Below, in pieces: positions 1 through 6,616 of a stretch of DNA of 18,198 nt. The position numbers and the translations under genes are program-made. Each line of letters starts with the position of its first letter. Position 1 is the stretch's first letter. Location: assembly GCA_001509335.1 (NCBI GenBank), contig LGGY01000141.1, forward strand, positions 1-18,198, written 5' to 3'. Origin of the DNA: Fidelibacterota bacterium 46_43 (GTDB lineage Bacteria > Fidelibacterota > Fidelibacteria > Fidelibacterales > Fidelibacteraceae). The notes under the pieces are model-generated. The model did no database searches, was not told where the DNA came from, and saw nothing but the letters and a program-made list of their open reading frames with translations.

Positions 1-1
1 G

Positions 2-265
2 GAGGCATTTATATTGTTAACGGCTTATCCCAATCCATTCAATCCCTCAATCATGCTAAGCCTCTTTATTGAAACGCCGGGTCATCTCAACCTCAGTGTG
101 AAAAATGTGAACGGTCGAGCTGTTGAGAGTTTATATAACGGATACATAGAAGAGGGGACCTGGGAATTGCACTGGGAACCCCGGCATTTGGCAACGGGTG
201 TATATTATGTGGTTGGGACCATCAATAAGCACTCTGAACTTCTGAAAATAACATATTTGAAATGA
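2..265 (+). CDS. C-terminal end of a secreted protein with a PNPFNP-type sorting domain (partial)
   Basis: The reading frame is open from base 2 and closes with TGA at 263-265, so the gene begins outside the window; the TTG at 14 is an internal Leu codon, not a start. The visible ~87 residues carry TAYPNPFNPSI, then a short beta-rich domain (LSVKNVNGRAVESL, TGVYYVVG) ending in ITYLK. This is the pattern of the C-terminal FlgD-like / type A sorting domain of FCB-group secreted proteins, which typically directs export through a type IX-like system and is removed at the cell surface. The catalytic or binding part of the protein is not visible, so its function cannot be named. The gap to the following regulator gene is 94 bases. 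Confidence 0.8.
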   Translation, partial: EAFILLTAYPNPFNPSIMLSLFIETPGHLNLSVKNVNGRAVESLYNGYIEEGTWELHWEPRHLATGVYYVVGTINKHSELLKITYLK

Positions 266-325
266 CTCTATGATGAAAAGTTATCAGACATACGACAAAT
301 TGTTTGATTACAGATAATTAATTTA

Positions 326-347
326 TTAGATTAATACGTTAGATTAA
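326..347 (+). promoter_or_regulatory. Direct repeat TTAGATTAA in the leader of the GntR-family gene
   Basis: TTAGATTAA occurs at 326-334 and again at 339-347, a 13-base period, just ahead of the ribosome binding site AAGGA (346-350) and the ATG at 360. The repeats sit where an autoregulatory operator could lie. They are AT-rich, do not match the classical FadR half-site TGGT/ACCA, and could be chance. Confidence 0.25.
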
Positions 348-359
348 GGATGAAAAGAA

Positions 360-1085
360 ATGAATCAAATGTTTCCCAAGATTGGTAATTCCAAGACATT
401 AAGCCAGGAAGTTCAGTTGAAAATTGAGCAGGCGATTCGGGACCGAAAGCTGTTGCCGGGAGACAAATTGCCGACGGAGAAAGAGCTCTGCGAGATGTTT
501 GAAGTAAGCCGTACCGCTCTCCGGGAAGCATTGCAAATGCTAAGTGCCCGGGGATTGATTAACATCCGGAAGGGAAGTGGTATTTATGTTGCCAATTTTA
601 CACGGGAGCGTGCAATTAAACCCATGAGTCTTTTCCTGGAATTGAATTTAAATGAGAAATTAATCCGGGATGTCATGGAACTCCGTAAAATTGTGGAACC
701 CTCTATGGCTGCTTTGGCAGCACAAAACCGTACAGAGGCTGATTTGTCGGAAATTATCAAAACCATCAGCGAGCTCAAATCCTGTTCAGAAAAAGATGCC
801 GAAAAGGAAGCCCGGATTGATGCGGATTTCCATATGAGCATTGCCAGGGCTTCCGGAAATCCCCTGGCCCCAATGATTCTGGAACCGGTGTATAATCTGA
901 TGCCAAAAATCCGCTCCCTTGTATATAAGAAAGTCCCGCATGTAAAGGAAAAAGCAGTCCAGTATCATGAACTCCTCTTTGAAAAAATTGTCAATCACGA
1001 CAGCGAGGGGGCACGGAATGTTATGCGTGAACATCTTACCATTGCCGATAAAGATAATGCCGATTTGATTCAGGTCATTAAATAA
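360..1085 (+). CDS. FadR-type (FCD) GntR-family transcriptional regulator
   Basis: A 241-residue cytoplasmic DNA-binding regulator. Residues about 12-78 form the GntR winged helix: LPTEKELCEMFEVSRTALRE, then LSARGLINIRKGSGIYV. Residues about 95-230 form the all-helical FCD ligand domain, with likely metal ligands D154 and H158 in DADFHMSIARASGN, H203 and H225 (MREHL). FCD regulators usually sense organic acids, sugar acids or related metabolites and mostly repress a neighbouring operon; the ligand here cannot be deduced. The start is supported by AAGGA nine bases upstream. The gene stands alone between a secreted-protein tail and a 680-base non-coding stretch, so its target is not obvious; the glycosidase/DUF5916 genes on the opposite strand are the nearest candidates. 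The family is clear, the role inferred. Confidence 0.93.
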   Translation: MNQMFPKIGNSKTLSQEVQLKIEQAIRDRKLLPGDKLPTEKELCEMFEVSRTALREALQMLSARGLINIRKGSGIYVANFTRERAIKPMSLFLELNLNEKLIRDVMELRKIVEPSMAALAAQNRTEADLSEIIKTISELKSCSEKDAEKEARIDADFHMSIARASGNPLAPMILEPVYNLMPKIRSLVYKKVPHVKEKAVQYHELLFEKIVNHDSEGARNVMREHLTIADKDNADLIQVIK

Positions 1086-1433
1086 GCAAGAAATTCTAAT
1101 ATATTAAAGATAATATAATCTTGCATTTGCCTGGGTTCGGGATTATTTTATTACTTGGGGTTCAAAAGCATAGGGATTTTCCTATATAGTAAGAATAGAA
1201 TTATCTGATTTTGTATGTTCTTTCTCAAAACCCAACCTATAATCTGTGAGGAAGAGAGGGCGCGATGGAGAGAAGGTACAAGGGCATGAGGGATAGACGG
1301 GGAGATGGAGTGAAGGAGAGAGATTGAGAGATGGGCGTAGGGGAGAGCGGATCCATGTGTCCGCCCGAAAGATTAAACGATGGGTTGGATTGGGGGATTA
1401 ACTTGGTTGAAACACCAGGAGCAAAGCGACGTA
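1086..1433. other. Non-coding stretch with AT hairpin and purine-rich dispersed tract
   Basis: No convincing gene is present. Just after the regulator's stop, GCAAGA (1086-1091) can pair with TCTTGC (1119-1124), enclosing a second stem TATATTA/TAATATA (1100-1106 and 1111-1117). It lacks a following T-run, so it is only a weak terminator candidate. From about 1247 to 1335 the plus strand is almost pure A/G and made of short variants of GAGATGGAG, GAAGGAGAG and ATGAGGG. Part of it (1286-1308) reappears at the start of the SGNH gene near 11946. Confidence 0.6.
1247..1335 (+). repeat. Purine-rich low-complexity repeat, copy 1
   Basis: About 90 bases dominated by G and A with irregular repeats of GGAGATGG / GAGAGAGATTGAG. 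ATGAGGG (1286-1292) and GGGGAGATGG (1299-1308) lie 13 bases apart start to start, and the same two words lie 13 bases apart at 11946-11968. Related ATGAGGG words occur at 17616 and 17725. The family looks like dispersed intergenic sequence rather than coding DNA. Confidence 0.55.
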
Positions 1434-1748
1434 CAGTCACTGAGTAGACTGCCCTTTTGCAGTTGTATTGAATTACCGGTCATCAGGATATTTTTTACAT
1501 TTAGACTTTGGAGATCTGTCATGGGAACGGTTAATAAGCAGTATCGAAGTATACCCGCACCGGCAAGAAGATGCGTGAATTCATGATCACTAACAGATAA
1601 GGTTTTATAGATAAATCGTTCATTTGTTTTGCCATATTCAACATCAAATGCCTTTGGCTTTCAACAATTAAAACATTTCACTGTGTTCGCTATTCAAAAG
1701 GATTGAGAAAAAATATAGCTAATTATAAAAATCCATTAATCTTTCACG
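1434..1748 (-). repeat. Dispersed structured repeat, copy 1 (downstream of the GHL10 gene)
   Basis: Read on the minus strand, this segment matches 17770-17965 on the plus strand in three ungapped blocks. Bases 1718-1748 match 17770-17800 with 2 differences in 31. Bases 1499-1564 match 17804-17869 with 11 differences in 66, eight of them C/T transitions. Bases 1436-1467 match 17932-17963 with 7 differences in 32. Copy 1 has about 150 extra bases between the first two blocks. On the minus strand it starts 16 bases past the GHL10 stop codon, so it would be transcribed as that gene's 3' region. No open frame is shared between copies; a decayed mobile element, a MITE-like sequence or a structured RNA element are all possible. 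Confidence 0.75.
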
Positions 1749-1764
1749 AACCCCAATTCATCAT

Positions 1765-3579
1765 TTACTTCAAATGGCTTATTTTCTGAGCCGATTTGAA
1801 ACCGGGAGCCTGAATTGTAAGAATATAAATTCCTGAAGGATATGCCGATGCATTCCATTCACGGGTAAAGATGCCCGCTTGTTCATGGTCGATATATTCC
1901 TGAAACATCTCCCGTCCCCGGATGTCGTAAACGGTAAGTTGGACACGGGCGGCATGGGGGATGGTATACCGGATCTGTACCACCGGATTGAAGGGATTGG
2001 GAAAGGCCGGGTGTAGTTGCCAGGCAGATGCTGAGGGTTTAAAACAATCTATACCGGATGTGGTTGTCTGGATCAGATCACTCTCATTGCTCAGCCGGTC
2101 CTGAGCGGATATTCCATATTGATAGTTTTCAAACTCCGGGTCTGTAAAAGTCAATTTTTCCATCGCAGGAATTACCGCCAACAGATGAGCATTATCCTCC
2201 CGGTTCAGAGACTCACCTAAAGGCCATTTATAGATTAGGTAACGGTACGCGGTGTCGTCATGGGCTTCTGTTATCTCACCGGCCTCCCAGGTAAGAGTTG
2301 CACCGGCTTCATTAAACTCAATCTGTAAATTTTGGGGTATCGGTGCCGGCAGGGAATCTTTCCAGGTCATGGCAGGGGGGACAGCCGGATGCTTGTAATA
2401 GTTGTTCCGGAGAGAATCCCGAAATCCCAAAGGGTTTCCTCCAGGTGTGAATCCATACCGGAAAAAGACGGATCCCAGACAGGCTTCTGTCTGCCGGTTC
2501 AGGCGAATTTGTCGCGGCATTTCGCCGGCGGTCCAGTTGGTGATACGATAAACCGCCTGTCCCGGATACAGATGACGCTTATTTTCGGCGGCAATCCCTG
2601 CCCACCAGGGCATCAGCTTGCCGTAATCCTGTCCGCCTCCAAAGGGCCAGTATAACTGTGGGGTGATATAATCAATCCACTGTTCATTCAGCCATGTAAC
2701 GGCGTCACAATAGATGGTGCTGTAGGCATCCAGCCCTACAATTCCTGCAGGGACACCGTTTTTCCAGATTCCGAAGGGACTCATGCCGAATTTGACGCGA
2801 GGTTTAATGACCTCCAACGTATCATGAATGGCCTGAATCAACAGGTTGATATTATCCCGCCGCCAGTCGTGAATGTTTGTGAAACCCCTGCTTTCTTCAG
2901 CAAATGTGGCGGCATCTTCATTGCTGATACCTGAGTAGGGATAGAAATAATCATCCATGTGAATACCGTCGATATCATACCGGGATGCTACATCGACAAT
3001 CACCGATAAAACATATTCCCGGACGGCTTCTTTTCCCGGATCCAGGATATAATCCACTGCTTTGCTCTCAGGCAGATTCCTTTCATCCAAAGAGCGGTAT
3101 TGTGAATTACTATTTTTACTGCCTACAGCCAGAATCCATTCCGGATGTGTATTGAAAACATGTTCCGCTGAAGAGCCGGCATCCCCCTTCCGGGCCCGGT
3201 AGGGATTGAACCATGCGTGGACTTCTATCCCCCGTTTATGAGCTTCTTCTACAACAAAAGCCAGCGGATCGTAATAAGGTGAAGGTGCTTTGCCTTCCGT
3301 ACCGGTCAGCCAGTTGGACCAGGGTTCGATTTTTGAATCATACAAAGCGTCACAGGCAGGGCGGACCTGAAAAACAATGGCATTGAACCGGTAAGATTCC
3401 ATGGTGTTCAAAATATTGATCATTTGATTCTTCTGGGTGGAAACCGTTGAGGATGACGGCCAGTCCAGCCGTAAAACCGTGGCAACCCATACGGCCCTGA
3501 ATTCTTCTTTCGGGTCTGCTGTTAAACCCTGTAAACTGATCAGTATAATGAATATAATTGAGCACAATTTTTTGGTCAT
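1765..3579 (-). CDS. Secreted GHL10 (DUF187) glycosidase with Fn3-like and sorting domains
   Basis: A 604-residue exported glycoside hydrolase. Residues 1-21 are a signal peptide (cleavage likely after LTA). Residues about 26-340 are the GHL10 barrel: EFRAVWVATV (26-35), QVRPACDALY (71-80), HAWFNPYRAR (121-130), DIDGIHMDDYFYPY (202-215), the Asp pair 209-210 being likely catalytic-site residues, then GMSPFGIW and YITPQLYWPFGG. An Fn3-like domain covers about 395-505, and the last ~80 residues are a sorting domain beginning near AFPNPFNP. The characterised E. coli member DigH cleaves denuded peptidoglycan glycan strands, so a similar substrate is plausible but inferred. The start has AAAAGGA six bases upstream. 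The gene lies downstream of DUF5916 on the same strand, separated by a probable terminator, so it may have its own promoter. Confidence 0.92.
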   Translation of the reverse strand: MTKKLCSIIFIILISLQGLTADPKEEFRAVWVATVLRLDWPSSSTVSTQKNQMINILNTMESYRFNAIVFQVRPACDALYDSKIEPWSNWLTGTEGKAPSPYYDPLAFVVEEAHKRGIEVHAWFNPYRARKGDAGSSAEHVFNTHPEWILAVGSKNSNSQYRSLDERNLPESKAVDYILDPGKEAVREYVLSVIVDVASRYDIDGIHMDDYFYPYSGISNEDAATFAEESRGFTNIHDWRRDNINLLIQAIHDTLEVIKPRVKFGMSPFGIWKNGVPAGIVGLDAYSTIYCDAVTWLNEQWIDYITPQLYWPFGGGQDYGKLMPWWAGIAAENKRHLYPGQAVYRITNWTAGEMPRQIRLNRQTEACLGSVFFRYGFTPGGNPLGFRDSLRNNYYKHPAVPPAMTWKDSLPAPIPQNLQIEFNEAGATLTWEAGEITEAHDDTAYRYLIYKWPLGESLNREDNAHLLAVIPAMEKLTFTDPEFENYQYGISAQDRLSNESDLIQTTTSGIDCFKPSASAWQLHPAFPNPFNPVVQIRYTIPHAARVQLTVYDIRGREMFQEYIDHEQAGIFTREWNASAYPSGIYILTIQAPGFKSAQKISHLK

Positions 3580-3659
3580 GAGAATTCCTTTTGTCAGTCA
3601 TGTGTTTTCAATAGATAAATTAAGGGATTCTGGTTTGGAGAAGGAACTTTTTATTCATA

Positions 3660-3690
3660 AAAATCTAAAGAGACTGTCGGAATCTCTTTG
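3660..3690 (-). terminator. Probable intrinsic terminator of the DUF5916 gene
   Basis: On the minus strand AAAGAGA (3689-3683) pairs perfectly with TCTCTTT (3673-3667) across a 9-base loop and is followed by AGATTTTTAT. It lies about 25 bases past the DUF5916 stop. The stem is short and AT-rich, so strength is uncertain and read-through into the GHL10 gene is possible. Confidence 0.5.
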
Positions 3691-3714
3691 TCCTGATATG
3701 TTTTGTGCATATTA

Positions 3715-6375
3715 TTAAATTTTAAACATGTGACTCATTTTGACCATCACCACATTAACTCCGGGAGCCCCGAAGAGATCCCGAACATCCCGACTGAATT
3801 CAAAATTACCCAGGCTTCTGTAATCCGTGAATCCCTGAGACCACACCAGATAGAATGTGGATCCTGAAGAGTATTCCCAGCGGAGGACAAAATTTGAACG
3901 AAATTGCTTATAGTTAAAATCAGTCTGTCCATCAAAAGTATATTCTGACGAGCCGTCATAATCCAGATCCAGATTGAATTTCTCGTCCTCCTCATCAAAG
4001 ATAATCCGGTCATTTATATCTTCAAACCGTTCATCAAAATCTTTTGCCATGGGATGATCTACCCGTTTGTAATTGGAATAGTCTCCGGCAGTGATGAAAG
4101 GCTGGGCATAATACTGCAGACTCAGTTTCGGTGTTAGTGTCCAGTCTGCCCGGAATGTTAAGTTCAGAGTCTCCTGATACATATCCGCCCAGATGTACTG
4201 GGTTTCCAGGCCGTCAGCTTCTGCCTTTCCGATCCAGGACCAGGTATCATCCAGTACATTAAAACTCACCTCAGCACTCACGTGAAAATTATTCAGCGGA
4301 CGGTAAGTCAGTTCCTGCCCTATTTCAAAACCCGTTACATTATCTTTATTTTTAAAATAGTAACCAAATATTCCCCAGATGACTTTTTTACGTTCATCCG
4401 ATTCAAAGGAGGTCCACACATTCCAATTGGAGGGTGTTCTCAATGCCGGACCACCCCGGTTAAAATAAGGAGATACACCATAAGCACTCAAATTAATGCC
4501 CAGACCATGAGACCAGTTATTCAGAAAGACTCCGTAGTAATTCACATTTCCGCCAAATTCTTTCCGTGTTCCCGAATAGTCATAGTTAATCCACATGTTA
4601 TGGTTTACGAAAATCTCTTTATACACAGAGCCCGGTTCCCAATCCTGATACTGAAGCCAGAGAAAGCTCATGATATCATCGACGGATCTGTAATATCCCA
4701 GATCGTTGACTTCAAAACCGGGGCTTGTCACTATCACGCCTGAGCCGCCTCGAAAATGTCCCCGGTTTTTCAGGAAAATGGCTTTGGCTGAATAGCCACT
4801 CAGGGATTCCCGTGCAGGATCATAACTCAGATGATCGGCATCCGTCCGCTGGAAATAGCGGGAGGGATGCTTTTGTGTCCTTTGAATTGCTGTAGTATCC
4901 CCCATCACATGACTGAAGGCCAAATGGCCCATAAAGGAATATTCATTTTTTGCAAAGCGGTGATTGATGTCCAGTCCTCCGGCGTATGCCGATGAATGAA
5001 GTGATGTAATACCTGTACCATCCAGTTTCCGGTTAACGGACGTTAAAATTCCCCCTATGGTTGTTTCGCCGTCATGATAATCTTTTTGCAGACGTACCAG
5101 TCCGTAATTGGTCAGGGGTTCAACAACAGGGTGGTCTTTTGTCCCGTCGTCATAGTAAACCGTTGCAGTTTCTTCTGCGGTTAATGCATCCATCACACCG
5201 ATAGAGATGCCTGAAGCTGTCTTACCTGTCAGTTTGGCAGCTCCCAGAATATGGGTTTCATTGGGGGACTGGATTTCATTTACTTCTTTGTTGTCGTCTG
5301 TTTGGGCTGAGGTTATAGGTGTCCGGCCGATGCGACGGGTGTAAAAGAGGGTGTTATAAGCCATGTCACCATCTCCAAACCCAAGAGAAAACTGGAGAAT
5401 ATTAGCCCCTTCCACAAAAAAGGTCCGTTTTTCTCTGAAATAGGTTTCGAAGTTTGTCAGATTGTAATCAGCCGGATCAGCTTCCACCTGGCCGAAATCC
5501 GGATTGATGGTGGCATTCAGGGTAAGGCCAATGGGACTTGAATAGCGGATATCGGCGCCGATTCGGGCCAGAATATCATATTTTTCAGGGTGATGATCTG
5601 TTTTCAGGTTCTCAGAAATATCCGCCCGCCCCACGCCGTATGGAATTACATACACTGGATTGGCGGTTTGCACGTTTTTCAAGCCTGTCAGGGTTCCGAA
5701 ATTGGAAACTATCCCATCATTGGATCTTGGCCAGTGATTCCATAAGGAGACTTCATTGTCGTAATTGGGGGCTTCCCGATAGAAATGAAATCCCCATTCC
5801 ATATCCGGAGATGAGGTGAAGCGCAGCTCACTGAAAGGAATACGCCACTCGGCTGTCCATCCCTGTTCATCAATGTGAGCAGCTCCGTCCCATACCGCAT
5901 CCCAGTCCCAGTCTGCGTTATCATCATCAAAGCGTCGGATATCATGGAGAACCCCCGCCGCATTGATGCCGAATTCAAAGGCTGTCCGGTTATCATTGTA
6001 GGAGTCGATGGACACATACATCCAGTCTGAATGGGTGTATTCATCACGACGACTCAGAAATGCCTTGATTTCAGAAGGATTGGGATCATAAGCCCGTGCG
6101 CCGATGTACAGATATTCATCGTCATACAAGACCTTGAATTGTGTTTTACATGAAGCCGGTTTCCCGTCGTGGGGCGCATGCTGGGTAAAATCCGATTGCC
6201 ATACTCCCTTTTCCCATACCTTTTCATCCAGTCTTCCATCCAGATGCACTCCGGTATTTTGACTGATATATATGGCTTCAACCACCCTGTTTTGCCGGAC
6301 ATTGTTGTTTTCCTGTGCCAGTAAAGCATGTATTCCTATGATGACAAGACAAATTGTTAGAGCATTTTTTCTCAT
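3715..6375 (-). CDS. DUF5916 outer-membrane-type protein with N-terminal CBM9-like domain
   Basis: An approximately 886-residue exported protein. After a signal peptide ending near HALLAQ, residues about 32-200 form a CBM9-like domain (LDGRLDEKVWEKGVW, LYDDEYLYIGARAYD, WTAEWRIPFSELRF). The remainder is the DUF5916 region, marked by FREKRTFFVEGANILQFS near residue 312, followed by many alternating amphipathic beta strands and a terminal strand ending SHMFKI, as expected of an outer-membrane barrel. Family members are common in FCB bacteria, but no substrate is established; carbohydrate binding or uptake is inferred. I chose ATG 6375 because AAGAGG (6390-6385) lies nine bases upstream; the earlier in-frame ATG at 6384 directly abuts that sequence and would add only MKG. 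It precedes the GHL10 gene and diverges from GH20. Confidence 0.9.
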   Translation of the reverse strand: MRKNALTICLVIIGIHALLAQENNNVRQNRVVEAIYISQNTGVHLDGRLDEKVWEKGVWQSDFTQHAPHDGKPASCKTQFKVLYDDEYLYIGARAYDPNPSEIKAFLSRRDEYTHSDWMYVSIDSYNDNRTAFEFGINAAGVLHDIRRFDDDNADWDWDAVWDGAAHIDEQGWTAEWRIPFSELRFTSSPDMEWGFHFYREAPNYDNEVSLWNHWPRSNDGIVSNFGTLTGLKNVQTANPVYVIPYGVGRADISENLKTDHHPEKYDILARIGADIRYSSPIGLTLNATINPDFGQVEADPADYNLTNFETYFREKRTFFVEGANILQFSLGFGDGDMAYNTLFYTRRIGRTPITSAQTDDNKEVNEIQSPNETHILGAAKLTGKTASGISIGVMDALTAEETATVYYDDGTKDHPVVEPLTNYGLVRLQKDYHDGETTIGGILTSVNRKLDGTGITSLHSSAYAGGLDINHRFAKNEYSFMGHLAFSHVMGDTTAIQRTQKHPSRYFQRTDADHLSYDPARESLSGYSAKAIFLKNRGHFRGGSGVIVTSPGFEVNDLGYYRSVDDIMSFLWLQYQDWEPGSVYKEIFVNHNMWINYDYSGTRKEFGGNVNYYGVFLNNWSHGLGINLSAYGVSPYFNRGGPALRTPSNWNVWTSFESDERKKVIWGIFGYYFKNKDNVTGFEIGQELTYRPLNNFHVSAEVSFNVLDDTWSWIGKAEADGLETQYIWADMYQETLNLTFRADWTLTPKLSLQYYAQPFITAGDYSNYKRVDHPMAKDFDERFEDINDRIIFDEEDEKFNLDLDYDGSSEYTFDGQTDFNYKQFRSNFVLRWEYSSGSTFYLVWSQGFTDYRSLGNFEFSRDVRDLFGAPGVNVVMVKMSHMFKI

Positions 6376-6616
6376 TCCCTTCATCCTCTTTGTTTATGCG
6401 TTGACTCTCCTCTGAGGGAATCTGTTGTGAAAAAGTTGTCAGCTGTTTTATAAAAATATTGTAGTGATATCTAAATAAAAATATTAAAGTGTCCAATAGA
6501 TAAATTTTCTTTCTTTTTTAAAGCCGGGAGGATGAAATTGGCTAACTTGTCTTTGAAATAATGGACTTTTCTTTTATTTTTTATTGTCAGTTGAAAAATA
6601 AATATATGAGGATGAA
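6376..6616. promoter_or_regulatory. Divergent intergenic control region between DUF5916 and GH20 genes
   Basis: About 240 AT-rich bases separate the two divergent genes and must hold promoters for both. CAATAGATAAATT (6493-6505) recurs exactly at 3609-3621, upstream of the GHL10 gene, and its core ATAGATAAAT also occurs at 1607-1616. No unambiguous -35/-10 pair stands out on either strand. GAGG (6608-6611) serves as ribosome binding site for the GH20 start. Confidence 0.4.

Noticed and set aside
1086..1124. Two-part hairpin as terminator of the GntR gene
   Set aside because: The inverted repeats are real but stems are AT-rich, interrupted, and no T-run follows; not strong enough for a terminator call.
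1237..1440. Minus-strand 67-codon open frame in the non-coding stretch
   Set aside because: It runs through the purine-rich low-complexity tract and gives a Ser/Pro/Leu-biased product with no ribosome binding site.
1380..1586. Plus-strand 68-codon open frame across the repeat
   Set aside because: It reads copy 1 of the dispersed repeat antisense; the frame is not kept in copy 2.
4282..4743. 153-codon plus-strand frame inside DUF5916
   Set aside because: Antisense to a well-supported gene, no ribosome binding site, no recognisable pattern.
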